A stretch of DNA of 64,000 nt from Phocaeicola faecicola. Its GTDB lineage: Bacteria > Bacteroidota > Bacteroidia > Bacteroidales > Bacteroidaceae. The stretch covers positions 1 through 64,000 of the forward strand of contig NZ_JABSOE010000006.1 of assembly GCF_013618865.1 (NCBI RefSeq). Direction: 5' to 3'. The stretch's first letter is position 1. Every line of letters starts with the position of its first letter. Below the pieces are notes generated by a model that was not told where the DNA came from, ran no database searches, and saw only the letters and a program-made list of their open reading frames with translations. Shown piece by piece: positions 36,454-44,306 of this stretch. Both the position numbers and the translations under genes were made by a program.

Positions 36454-36921
36454 TCACCCTTGAATCAACTTGAAACGCATCCGGAAAATTCCTTCCTTAT
36501 AGTCGTGGCTGATGATTTTGAACGTACCGATTTCGGCAGTATTCTGTACGTGTGCCCCTATGCACAGACATTCGTCATAATCTCCTACTTTCACAATGCG
36601 TACGGTCTCCGATGCATTTTCCGGCAGGCGCTTGAGGTCGAAACGGTTCACCGCTTCCTGCTGGGTGATGAATTCGGTCGTGATGTCCAGGTGCTGCGAG
36701 ATCACTTCGTTCACCTTTGCCTCTATCTCCTGGATTTCCTGTTCGGAAGGAGCCGAGGGAAGGGCAAAGTCGAGCTTGCTTTTCTTGCGTTCGATATGAG
36801 CCGATACCGCCCTGCCGCAGCCGAACAAATTGACCATGGTACGGTTGACGATGTGTTCGCAGGTATGCATGGGCGGATATTCCTGCTTGTTGTGTTCATT
36901 GAGTTGAATTTCCTGTTCCAT
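36454..36921 (-). CDS. AlaX-like tRNA-editing (SAD-domain) protein
   Basis: A 155-aa protein from ATG 36921; longer frames run into the channel gene and are rejected. It carries the zinc-binding motifs of the ThrRS/AlaRS second additional domain: HTCEH (19-23, HxxxH) and CIGAHVQNT (Cys120, His124, CxxxH). Free-standing versions hydrolyse mischarged tRNAs, usually Ser- or Gly-tRNA-Ala. It follows the K+ channel gene by 29 nt on the minus strand, so both may share a transcript, though no functional link is evident. Confidence 0.82.
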   Translation of the reverse strand: MEQEIQLNEHNKQEYPPMHTCEHIVNRTMVNLFGCGRAVSAHIERKKSKLDFALPSAPSEQEIQEIEAKVNEVISQHLDITTEFITQQEAVNRFDLKRLPENASETVRIVKVGDYDECLCIGAHVQNTAEIGTFKIISHDYKEGIFRMRFKLIQG

Positions 36922-36950
36922 AAATAAAGATAATGATTGAGTATAATTAG

Positions 36951-37790
36951 TTATTGTGCGTTTTCTTCCTCTTTCTTCTTTTCCTTGAGTGCCATCTCCT
37001 CCTTCTGTTTCTTTTCCAGAATCATGTTCATGAAGGCGGAACTGATGATACCGGTAGGAATGGCAATCATGGCAATGCCTATCAGACTGATGACGCTGCT
37101 CAGGATGCGTCCCAGCGGAGTAATCGGATAAATGTCTCCGTATCCCACCGTCGTAAAGGCCACTATCGCCCACCAGAATCCGTCACCGATATTCGCAAAT
37201 GCCTTCGGCTGGGCGTTGCATTCGATGTAATACATCAGAATCCCCGAAAAACAGAGCATGATGCCGCAGGCCGTATAAGCCGTGACAAGTTCACTGCGTA
37301 CCACTTTCAGTACGCTGCCTATCATCTGGAAAGAACGGGAGTAGCGTATCAGTTTGAAGATAATCAGGATATAGGCCAGTACGATGAGGTGTACGTGCGG
37401 ACTTTCCTGATAAAAATAAATGACTACAAACGGCAGGATGGCTACACAGTCGATGATTCCGTAGAACGAAAAAAGATAGGTAAGCCGTGACATCCATTCT
37501 CCCTTTTGCGGATACTGTACCGGTGCGGCAATGATACGCAGTATATATTCGATGGTGAACACGAACGAGGCCACGTAGTTGAATTTGAACAGTTCGGTGC
37601 GGTAAGGCTTTGAATACGAGAACGAACTGAAGATTACGGCACAGATACATCCTACGATGAAAAACAGTACAAAACTCTGAAAACACCGGCTCATCAGTTG
37701 CCTGTGGATGGTGCGGTACAGTTTTTCATGGCGGATAAACCGCGGCAGGGGATTGAATTTGGGCTTAATCGGATTTTCGTTCAGCAGCAT
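36951..37790 (-). CDS. Six-TM voltage-gated-type potassium channel
   Basis: A 279-aa inner-membrane protein with six hydrophobic segments (about 38-58, 71-90, 104-126, 134-148, 169-190, 226-255). The selectivity filter TTVGYGD (213-219) is complete, and the S4-like stretch FKLIRYSRSFQMIGSVLKVVR carries several basic residues, suggesting voltage sensing. The pore helix GFWWAIVAF precedes the filter. The C-terminal tail is very charged (KKQKEEMALKEKKKEEE), coiled-coil like. A -7 box lies at 37828-37835. Gating in vivo is unknown. Confidence 0.92.
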   Translation of the reverse strand: MLLNENPIKPKFNPLPRFIRHEKLYRTIHRQLMSRCFQSFVLFFIVGCICAVIFSSFSYSKPYRTELFKFNYVASFVFTIEYILRIIAAPVQYPQKGEWMSRLTYLFSFYGIIDCVAILPFVVIYFYQESPHVHLIVLAYILIIFKLIRYSRSFQMIGSVLKVVRSELVTAYTACGIMLCFSGILMYYIECNAQPKAFANIGDGFWWAIVAFTTVGYGDIYPITPLGRILSSVISLIGIAMIAIPTGIISSAFMNMILEKKQKEEMALKEKKKEEENAQ

Positions 37791-37827
37791 AACGGTTCAA
37801 ACAATAAGGTGAATGGTTAGTTTTTGA

Positions 37828-37835
37828 CAAATTTA
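37828..37835 (-). promoter_or_regulatory. Candidate -7 box for K+ channel gene
   Basis: The minus strand reads TAAATTTG, 37 nt before the channel start, suggesting that the channel has its own promoter separate from the sRNA candidate upstream. Confidence 0.45.
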
Positions 37836-37943
37836 GCATCATTTTCTTGAAAAACGAGGCGGGAAGCCCAAAAATGCGGAGGGATGCGGCAAGAAAAAGC
37901 GGATTTAGTTGCACTGCGACAGGGGAAATGCTTCCGTACGGGC

Positions 37944-37970
37944 ATAAAAAAAGGAGTACCGCTGTACTCC
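37944..37970 (-). terminator. Terminator of minus-strand sRNA candidate
   Basis: GGAGTAC (37953-37959) pairs with GTACTCC (37964-37970); a T7 run follows on the minus strand (37946-37952). Confidence 0.8.
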
Positions 37971-38008
37971 AACCTTTGTTAACCTTAAATCTAATACTAT
38001 GAAAAACA
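37946..38008 (-). ncRNA. Short minus-strand sRNA candidate (~63 nt)
   Basis: A consensus promoter at 38014-38044 and an intrinsic terminator at 37944-37970 bracket a transcript of about 60 nt on the minus strand. No open frame is present in it. The hairpin GGAGTAC/GTACTCC with loop CGCT (plus-strand reading) is followed by T7 on the minus strand. It lies between the K+ channel and the divergent HpaII-like gene. It could also be the leader of the channel gene ending at an attenuator, but the channel has its own -7 box. Confidence 0.5.
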
Positions 38009-38013
38009 CATTG

Positions 38014-38044
38014 CAAAGATACGGACTTTCCCTGATTCTGCAAA
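38014..38044 (-). promoter_or_regulatory. Consensus promoter of minus-strand sRNA candidate
   Basis: On the minus strand TTTG (38041-38044) precedes TATCTTTG (38014-38021) by 19 bp, matching the Bacteroidetes consensus. Confidence 0.7.
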
Positions 38045-38127
38045 TTAAAAAGGAAGAAAAATCTGTTTTATAACATGCTTTAAGATTTGCTTCTTTGTTA
38101 ATGCTTCCTATTAACATTTCTTTTGTG

Positions 38128-38135
38128 TACCTTTG
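38128..38135 (+). promoter_or_regulatory. Candidate -7 box for HpaII-like/MFS operon
   Basis: TACCTTTG matches TAnnTTTG, 24 nt before the ATG at 38160. Confidence 0.5.
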
Positions 38136-38159
38136 CCCCCGAAAACAGAATTTAGAGAT

Positions 38160-39245
38160 ATGGCATTTGAAGCAAGTAAGAGAGAATGGGGCGAACTGTA
38201 TGCGTTCTTTCGCCTGCTGGCAGACGGAAAGGTAGCTGCCGGAACACCGGAAGTGACGGCGAACGAGGCGGTCAGCCTGCCGGTTGCAATGGTGCAGCGT
38301 GAAGAACACGACGGTACCCGTCGTTATATCATTGAGAAGGAGGAAATCCATATTGTCGGAGAGAATATGGACAAGCGTATCCCGCATGAAGATTTCGGAA
38401 CGGTGGCCGACCTGGTGCTGGAGGCAATCCGCAATAGCCGGGAGGACGAGGTGACTTCGCCCGACGGAGTGGAGGAGTTCCTTGATGAGGTGGCTATTTT
38501 CGACCTTGAGGCCAAGACCGACGACCGCACGGATTTCAGTGTGGCGTTTTATTCGGTGGATGCTCCGCTCACCGGCTTTTGTGTACGCTCGCGCCTGGGA
38601 ATGATGTTGCCTCTTATGGACGGAGGACGGGCTGCGAACTTCAAGTTTGAGCAGACCGGTGTCCGTTTTGCCACGCCTACTGTCAGCAAGATCAATGCGT
38701 ATGGCGAGGAGGACGATGTCATCGGACGTATGCTGATGATCGAGCGTCTGGGAGGAGCGTTGAAATACAATGACGTGGCCGACAAGATTTTCCGCAGCAA
38801 CCTTTCGATGATCGACCTGCACATGGGGCGTCTGCTGGCTGAAATGACGCGTCTGATGTGGCTCGACGGAATTACCCGTGTTTCCGATCTGACAGAGGAA
38901 ATCAAGAAGAGCAATCCGTTGAAGATTAAGGATGAGCTTATCAACAAGCACGGATTCTATGAATATAAGATCAAGGAGTTCCTGCTGGCTCTGGCCAACG
39001 GAATGCGTCCGGCTAAGATGTACAACGGAACGGATTCGGCCATCGGGGGCTTTTTGCTGGTGACCGGAGCCGGTGAGGTGCTTTGCTATCAGCGGGCGTT
39101 CCGTCAGACTTTTGCCGACTTCCTCTTCTATAATTCCCGGTTGGAAAAGGGTTCTACCGAAAAAGACAAATACGGTTACCTGGAGCGGGAAAACGGAGTC
39201 TATTATTTTAAACTGAATCTGAAAGTCTCTTTGTTGAAACGATGA
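38160..39245 (+). CDS. HpaII-family restriction-endonuclease-like protein (orphan)
   Basis: A 361-aa cytoplasmic protein from ATG 38160. The opening KREWGELYAFFRLLADGKV and the segment GFCVRSRLGMMLPLMDGG resemble the HpaII restriction enzyme family (from memory). In that family a PD-(D/E)xK-like site lies here; the visible candidates are Asp125 in TDFSV and Arg143 in CVRS where a Lys would be expected, so activity is doubtful. No DNA methyltransferase is adjacent, which is odd for a restriction enzyme. Its stop overlaps the MFS transporter start by 4 nt. Family call moderate, function open. Confidence 0.6.
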   Translation: MAFEASKREWGELYAFFRLLADGKVAAGTPEVTANEAVSLPVAMVQREEHDGTRRYIIEKEEIHIVGENMDKRIPHEDFGTVADLVLEAIRNSREDEVTSPDGVEEFLDEVAIFDLEAKTDDRTDFSVAFYSVDAPLTGFCVRSRLGMMLPLMDGGRAANFKFEQTGVRFATPTVSKINAYGEEDDVIGRMLMIERLGGALKYNDVADKIFRSNLSMIDLHMGRLLAEMTRLMWLDGITRVSDLTEEIKKSNPLKIKDELINKHGFYEYKIKEFLLALANGMRPAKMYNGTDSAIGGFLLVTGAGEVLCYQRAFRQTFADFLFYNSRLEKGSTEKDKYGYLERENGVYYFKLNLKVSLLKR

Positions 39246-40450
39246 ATGTAACACAAACAGATAAGAATACCGGGAGTATTGCTCTCGGTATTTTATTTGC
39301 GCTAAGTTTGGCGCATTGTACGAATGACACCCTGCAGTCGGTGATCATGGCGGTATATCCTGTGGTCAAGGAAGAACTGGCACTGAGCTTTGCTCAGGTG
39401 GGACTGATTACGATGGTGTATCAGATTGCCGCTTCGGTGTTCCAGCCGGTGGTGGGACTGGTGATGGACCGCCATCAGAAACCGTGGACCCTGCCCGTAG
39501 GAATGGCATTTATCTTTGCCGGACTGCTGATGCTGGCGTGGGTACATCATTTCTGGCTGTTGCTGGTTTCGGTGGCCTGTATCGGTATCGGTTCTTCCAT
39601 TTTCCATCCGGAGGCTTCGCGGCTCACTTCCCTGGCTTCGGGAGGCAAGCGTGGTCTGGCACAGTCGCTGTTTCAGGTGGGTGGAAACCTGGGGAGCTCG
39701 TTCGGTCCGTTGCTTACTGCCTGGGTCATTGCGCCTTACGGACGGCAGAATGCCTCGCTGATTGCCATCCTGGCGGTACTGGGGATTGTGCTGATGATGC
39801 CTATCTGCCGCTGGTATTCGGTCCGCCTGAAGGAATGGGACGAGCGTCGCAAACGGAGTGAGGCGCAGCCGCACCAACGGCCTTATTCCCTGCGGAAGAC
39901 GCTGATGGCCATCGGCGTGATCGTGGTACTGATTTTCTCTAAGTACATCTATATGGCCAGTCTGAGCAGTTACTATACGTTCTACCTCATTCATAAGTTC
40001 GGGGTGTCGGTTCAGGATTCGCAGATTTACCTGTTTGTGTTCCTGTTTGCCACGGCTGCCGGTACCCTGCTTGGGGGACCGATCGGCGACCGCATCGGCC
40101 GGAAATATGTCATCTGGGGGGCTATCCTCGGGGTGGCTCCGTTTACCTTGCTCATGCCTTATGTGGGACTGCTGCCTACGGTGGTGCTGAGCTTCCTTAT
40201 CGGTTTTGTACTTTCTTCGGCTTTTCCGGCCATTCTGGTGTATGCGCAGGAACTGCTGCCTTATAAAATCGGACTGATTTCCGGACTTTTCTTCGGCTTT
40301 GCCTTTGGGGTAGCCGGTATAGCGAGTGCCGTACTGGGTAATTTTGCCGATACCTACGGCATTGAATATGTGTATCAGGTAGTGGCGTTTACGCCGTTGC
40401 TGGGACTGGCGGCTTATTTCCTGCCCGATTTGAAGGAGAGACATGCGTAA
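39242..40450 (+). CDS. MFS transporter, fosmidomycin-resistance (Fsr)-like
   Basis: A 402-aa 12-TM major facilitator. The first half holds ALSLAHCTNDTLQSVIMAVYP and the Fsr-type GIGSSIFHPEASRL motif; the second half has GGPIGDRIGRKYVIWGA, the loop 2/3-like MFS motif. A cytoplasmic basic loop (about 195-220, KEWDERRKRSEAQPHQR) separates the halves. Fsr-type proteins export drugs such as fosmidomycin; the substrate here is not known. It begins inside the stop of the HpaII-like gene (ATGA), so the two are translationally coupled. Confidence 0.85.
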   Translation: MNVTQTDKNTGSIALGILFALSLAHCTNDTLQSVIMAVYPVVKEELALSFAQVGLITMVYQIAASVFQPVVGLVMDRHQKPWTLPVGMAFIFAGLLMLAWVHHFWLLLVSVACIGIGSSIFHPEASRLTSLASGGKRGLAQSLFQVGGNLGSSFGPLLTAWVIAPYGRQNASLIAILAVLGIVLMMPICRWYSVRLKEWDERRKRSEAQPHQRPYSLRKTLMAIGVIVVLIFSKYIYMASLSSYYTFYLIHKFGVSVQDSQIYLFVFLFATAAGTLLGGPIGDRIGRKYVIWGAILGVAPFTLLMPYVGLLPTVVLSFLIGFVLSSAFPAILVYAQELLPYKIGLISGLFFGFAFGVAGIASAVLGNFADTYGIEYVYQVVAFTPLLGLAAYFLPDLKERHA

Positions 40451-40456
40451 AAATCG

Positions 40457-40464
40457 TATATTTG
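40457..40464 (+). promoter_or_regulatory. Candidate -7 box for patatin gene
   Basis: TATATTTG lies 26 nt before the ATG at 40491. A TTTG occurs at 40429-40432, at 24 bp spacing, longer than usual. Confidence 0.45.
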
Positions 40465-40490
40465 CCTGTCTTTAAATAAACTTGACAATA

Positions 40491-41258
40491 ATGGAACAGA
40501 AGAAATATCATACCGGCTTTGCCTTGAGCGGGGGCTTTATCAAGGGAATGGCGCATCTGGGGATGCTGCAGGCGTTGTTTGAGCACAATATCCGTCCGGA
40601 GATTCTCTCGGGTACGAGTGCGGGGGCGATTGTGTGTGCCTTTGTGGCCGACGGCAAGGAGCCTTTCGAAATCATGCAGCTGTTCTCGGAACGCTCGTTT
40701 ACCGACCTTGCCAAGGTGCGTCCCAGTACGGAGAGCCTGATGCAGATGGATTATTTCATCGATTTCCTGGAGGACAACCTGAAGGCGAAGCGCATGGAGG
40801 ACCTTCCGGTGCCGGTGGTGATTACGGCGACTGACTTCGATCATGGAAGGGTGGTGCATTTTACCGAAGGGGAAATCACGCACCGGATAGCGGCTTCCTG
40901 CTGTCTGCCTGTCCTTTTTACTCCGGTGGAGATCGACGGAGTGCACTATGTGGACGGAGGGGTATTCATGAACCTGCCGGTGACGCCGATACGCGACTGC
41001 TGCGAGCGGGTGCTGGCACTGAATGTGTGCAAGTTGAATACCGACAGTTATCACATGAACCTGCCCGGCATTGCCATGCGTGCCTATCATTTCATGTCGC
41101 AGGCCAATTCGATGACCGACCTGGCACTGGCCGACAAGGTGATTGCTCCCGATGGACTGGATGCTTTCCAGAATTACGAGCTGGACAAGGCGGAGGATAT
41201 TTTCGGACTGGGCTATTTCGCCGCGCTGAAGGCCATCGAGGAATGGAAGGACAGATAG
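40491..41258 (+). CDS. Patatin-like phospholipase
   Basis: A 255-aa cytoplasmic acyl hydrolase from ATG 40491. The oxyanion-hole SGGFIKGMAHLG (13-24), nucleophile elbow GTSAG with Ser43, and the second catalytic residue Asp155 in YVDGGVFMNLP are all present. No signal peptide or beta-barrel, unlike the secreted RssA/PlpD types. It likely hydrolyses phospholipids or lysophospholipids. GH13 follows 54 nt downstream, without obvious functional link. Confidence 0.9.
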   Translation: MEQKKYHTGFALSGGFIKGMAHLGMLQALFEHNIRPEILSGTSAGAIVCAFVADGKEPFEIMQLFSERSFTDLAKVRPSTESLMQMDYFIDFLEDNLKAKRMEDLPVPVVITATDFDHGRVVHFTEGEITHRIAASCCLPVLFTPVEIDGVHYVDGGVFMNLPVTPIRDCCERVLALNVCKLNTDSYHMNLPGIAMRAYHFMSQANSMTDLALADKVIAPDGLDAFQNYELDKAEDIFGLGYFAALKAIEEWKDR

Positions 41259-41312
41259 CGGCATTGGATGGAGAGATAAAATGAATTATATCAGATAAAG
41301 GAGAATAAGACT

Positions 41313-43010
41313 ATGGATTCAAGTAAAAAAATGGTCATTTATCAGGTGTTTACCCGGTTGTTCGGCAACCGTACATGGAACAACGTGAATGGGGGTACAC
41401 TGGCACAGAACGGTTGTGGAAAGATGAATGATTTCACTGACCGGGCATTGAAGGAAATCAGACAGCTCGGTGCAACGCATATTTGGTATACGGGGATTAT
41501 TGCTCATGCCACACAGACGGATTATACGGCCTACGGGATTCCGAAGAATCATCCGGCAGTGGTAAAGGGAAAGGCCGGTTCGCCTTATGCCATCCGTGAT
41601 TATTACGATGTGGATCCGGATCTGGCTACGGATGTGGCTCACCGCATGAAGGAGTTTGAGGACCTGGTGAAGCGGTCGCACCGTAACAAACTGGAGGTGA
41701 TCATTGACTTTGTTCCGAATCACGTGGCCCGTGAGTATCACTCGATAGCGGCTCCTGAAGGGGTAGAGGACCTGGGAGCGTCGGACGACAAGAGCGTGGC
41801 TTTCCGTCCGGAAAATAATTTTTATTACATTCCGGGTACGCAGCTGGCCGGCGGTGTCGATTTGTGGGATGCCGAACAGGGGGCTTATGTGGAAAACCCG
41901 GCCCGGGCAACGGGCAACAACCGTTTTGATGCGTATCCGAATGTGAACGACTGGTACGAAACGGTGAAACTGAATTATGGAGTGGACTATGTGGGCAATA
42001 CGGGATGCCATTTCTCACCGGTTCCGGATACGTGGAAGAAGATGCGTGACATCCTCCTGTTCTGGGCATCGAAGGGCATTGACGGTTTCCGTTGCGACAT
42101 GGCGGAAATGGTGCCTTGTGAGTTCTGGGGATGGGCCATCCCACAGGTGAAGGAGAAGTTCCCGGAACTGATTTTCATTGCGGAGGTCTACAATCCGGCC
42201 GAATACCGGAATTACATTTTCAACGGTAAGTTCGACTACCTGTACGACAAGGTAGGCCTGTACGATACCTTGCGTGGAGTGGTCTGCGGCTATACTTCGG
42301 CCACTGCCATTACGGGGTGCTGGCAGGCGGTGAACGACATTCAGGGACACATGCTTAGCTTCCTGGAGAATCATGACGAACAGCGTATCGCTTCTGATTT
42401 CTTCGCCGGCGATGCACGGAAGGCGCTTCCGGCACTGGTGGTTTCTGCCTGCATGAATACCAATCCGATGATGGTATACTTCGGACAGGAACTGGGTGAA
42501 AGGGGCATGGACTGTGAAGGATTCAGCGGACAGGATGGCCGTACCACTATCTTCGACTACTGGACGGTTGATTCGCTCCGCCGCTGGGACAATGACGGAC
42601 ATTTCAATACGGGTCTGCTGACTCCGGAGGAGTGTGAACTGAGGGCATATTACCTGCATGTGCTCAATCTGTGCCGCAGGGAAAAGGCGCTGGCCGAGGG
42701 ACAGTTCTTCGACCTGATGTATGTGAATACGGACAACTGGGCGATGAATGCTCACCGTCAGTATGCTTTCCTGCGGAAATCGAAGAAGGAAGTGCTGCTG
42801 GTAGTCGTCAACTTCGATGCGGCTGAGGCTCATATCTCGTTGAATCTGCCGCAGCATGCGTTTGAGTATTTCGAGATGGCTCCTCAGGAGAAGTGCAAGG
42901 CCAAGGACCTGATGACCGGTAAGGCAGAGACGCTGTCGTTTACCTGGGAGCATCCGGTGGCTTTGGATTTGCCGGGATACGGTGCCAAGATTTTGAAGAT
43001 TAAGTGCTAA
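41313..43010 (+). CDS. GH13 alpha-amylase-family enzyme, cytoplasmic
   Basis: A 565-aa TIM-barrel enzyme without signal peptide. Conserved regions: DFVPNH (132-137), GFRCDMAE with nucleophile Asp262, FIAEVYN with acid/base Glu291, and ENHDEQ with Asp355. A large insertion (about 145-235) lies between barrel strands, and a C-terminal beta domain (about 470-565) follows. It probably cleaves alpha-1,4-glucans or maltodextrins inside the cell. No Sus-type genes surround it, so it is a housekeeping alpha-glucan enzyme. It ends at a two-hairpin terminator region. Confidence 0.9.
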   Translation: MDSSKKMVIYQVFTRLFGNRTWNNVNGGTLAQNGCGKMNDFTDRALKEIRQLGATHIWYTGIIAHATQTDYTAYGIPKNHPAVVKGKAGSPYAIRDYYDVDPDLATDVAHRMKEFEDLVKRSHRNKLEVIIDFVPNHVAREYHSIAAPEGVEDLGASDDKSVAFRPENNFYYIPGTQLAGGVDLWDAEQGAYVENPARATGNNRFDAYPNVNDWYETVKLNYGVDYVGNTGCHFSPVPDTWKKMRDILLFWASKGIDGFRCDMAEMVPCEFWGWAIPQVKEKFPELIFIAEVYNPAEYRNYIFNGKFDYLYDKVGLYDTLRGVVCGYTSATAITGCWQAVNDIQGHMLSFLENHDEQRIASDFFAGDARKALPALVVSACMNTNPMMVYFGQELGERGMDCEGFSGQDGRTTIFDYWTVDSLRRWDNDGHFNTGLLTPEECELRAYYLHVLNLCRREKALAEGQFFDLMYVNTDNWAMNAHRQYAFLRKSKKEVLLVVVNFDAAEAHISLNLPQHAFEYFEMAPQEKCKAKDLMTGKAETLSFTWEHPVALDLPGYGAKILKIKC

Positions 43011-43111
43011 GCCGATGGCCGGAAGTTCCGGCTGGCGATATTTCCATACATCCTGAAGGGAGGAGTTTTCTTTAAGCAGAAAACGGTCAACCCATCGTTA
43101 TGGAAGAGGAG

Positions 43112-43170
43112 AGACCTCGCGGTGTTTTTTGAAAAGGCCGCGAGGTCTTTGTTTTTCGTCGCGGCCTTTT
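43112..43170 (+). terminator. Overlapping alternative terminator hairpins after GH13
   Basis: Hairpin A pairs AGACCTCGCGG (43112-43122) with CCGCGAGGTCT (43138-43148), followed by TTGTTTTT. Hairpin B pairs AAAAGGCCGCGA (43132-43143) with TCGCGGCCTTTT (43159-43170). They share bases and cannot form together. Both would stop the GH13 transcript. Confidence 0.7.
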
Positions 43171-43230
43171 CCGTCACGCATAACGGTGCGTTTCGGAACA
43201 TTCCATTATGAGTTGCTTCCTGCATCACGG

Positions 43231-43290
43231 CATAAAAGAAAGGAGCCTGTCAGCCGGTTTCCCCGAAAGGATTCCGGCTGACAGGCTCCT
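43231..43290 (-). terminator. Terminator of fabD
   Basis: A perfect 17-bp stem (43241-43257 with 43274-43290) is followed on the minus strand by TTTCTTTT. On the plus strand GATGTTTTTT also follows, so it may work both ways. Together with 43112-43170 it fills the 309-nt convergent gap. Confidence 0.8.
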
Positions 43291-43319
43291 GATGTTTTTT
43301 ATGACCTTACGGTATCCGC

Positions 43320-44207
43320 TCAGGCGATACCGTGTGCATTGGCTTCCTTGTCAATCTTCTTGATGAGGCCCTGCAGTACTGCACCCGGTCCGCATTCTGT
43401 AAATTCAGTAGCTCCGTCGGCAATCATCTGCTGTACGGTCTGTGTCCAGCGTACAGAAGCTGTCAGCTGTGCCACCAGGTTTTTCTTGATTTCAGCAGGA
43501 TCGGTATGCGGTTTGGCATCTACGTTCTGGTAAATCGGACATTTCGGAGTATGGAATTCAGTGGCGTTGATTGCAGCTTCGAGTTCCACCTTTGCCGGAT
43601 CCATCAGCGGAGAGTGGAAAGCACCTCCTACCTTCAGCGGCAGGGCACGCTTGGCACCGGCAGCCTTCATCAGTTCGCAGGCCTTGTTGATGCCTTCGAT
43701 AGAACCTGAGATGACAATCTGTCCCGGGCAGTTGTAGTTGGCTGCTACGCACACTTCGCCTTCAGCGCTTACCTGCGCACAGATTTCTTCTACTTTCTCA
43801 TCGGGCAGGGCGATGATGGCAGCCATAGTCGAAGGCTGCATTTCGCAGGCTTTCTGCATGGCCATGGCACGGGCATATACCAGTCTCAGACCGTCTTCGA
43901 ATGACAGGGCACCGGCAGCTACCAGGGCAGAGAACTCGCCCAGTGAGTGTCCGGCAGTCATTTCCGGCTGGAAGGCTTCGCCCAGGCAAAGTGCAGAGAC
44001 GACAGAGTGCAGGAATACGGCAGGCTGTGTCACCTTAGTCTGGCGCAGGTCTTCGTCTGTGCCGTTGAACATAATATCAGTAATGCGGTATCCTAAGATT
44101 TCGTTTGCTTTTTCGAACAGTTCTTTTGCCAGCGGTGAATTGTCGTACAGGTCCTTGCCCATACCTACAAACTGTGCGCCCTGGCCAGGGAATACAAATG
44201 CTTTCAT
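43320..44207 (-). CDS. fabD: Malonyl-CoA:ACP transacylase FabD
   Basis: A 295-aa enzyme from ATG 44207 (MKAFVFPGQGAQFVGMG); the upstream in-frame Met adds 19 AT-coded residues across the -7 box and is rejected. The catalytic GHSLGE carries Ser88, and the AAGALSFEDGLRLVYARAMAMQ region with the conserved Arg is intact; GGAFHSPLM holds the second catalytic His. It supplies malonyl-ACP for fatty-acid synthesis. It appears monocistronic here. Confidence 0.95.
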   Translation of the reverse strand: MKAFVFPGQGAQFVGMGKDLYDNSPLAKELFEKANEILGYRITDIMFNGTDEDLRQTKVTQPAVFLHSVVSALCLGEAFQPEMTAGHSLGEFSALVAAGALSFEDGLRLVYARAMAMQKACEMQPSTMAAIIALPDEKVEEICAQVSAEGEVCVAANYNCPGQIVISGSIEGINKACELMKAAGAKRALPLKVGGAFHSPLMDPAKVELEAAINATEFHTPKCPIYQNVDAKPHTDPAEIKKNLVAQLTASVRWTQTVQQMIADGATEFTECGPGAVLQGLIKKIDKEANAHGIA

Positions 44208-44237
44208 AAATTTATGCTTTAAGTTTAAGTTATATCG

Positions 44238-44245
44238 CAAAGTTA
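44238..44245 (-). promoter_or_regulatory. Candidate -7 box for fabD
   Basis: The minus strand reads TAACTTTG, matching TAnnTTTG, 30 nt before the start. Confidence 0.5.
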
Positions 44246-44306
44246 ATGATTTATTTTGATTCATAAAATAAATGGCTGTATGGATGATAAATTTACAGCC
44301 TGCGGG

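Noticed and set aside
36922-37173. 84-codon N-terminal extension of the AlaX-like protein
   Set aside because: It runs into the K+ channel gene in another frame and has no domain; the ATG at 36921 gives the compact family length.
37996-38073. 24-codon plus-strand frame starting MKNTLQRYGL
   Set aside because: It overlaps the minus-strand promoter and sRNA candidate and shows no start context or similarity; kept only as a note in the finding.
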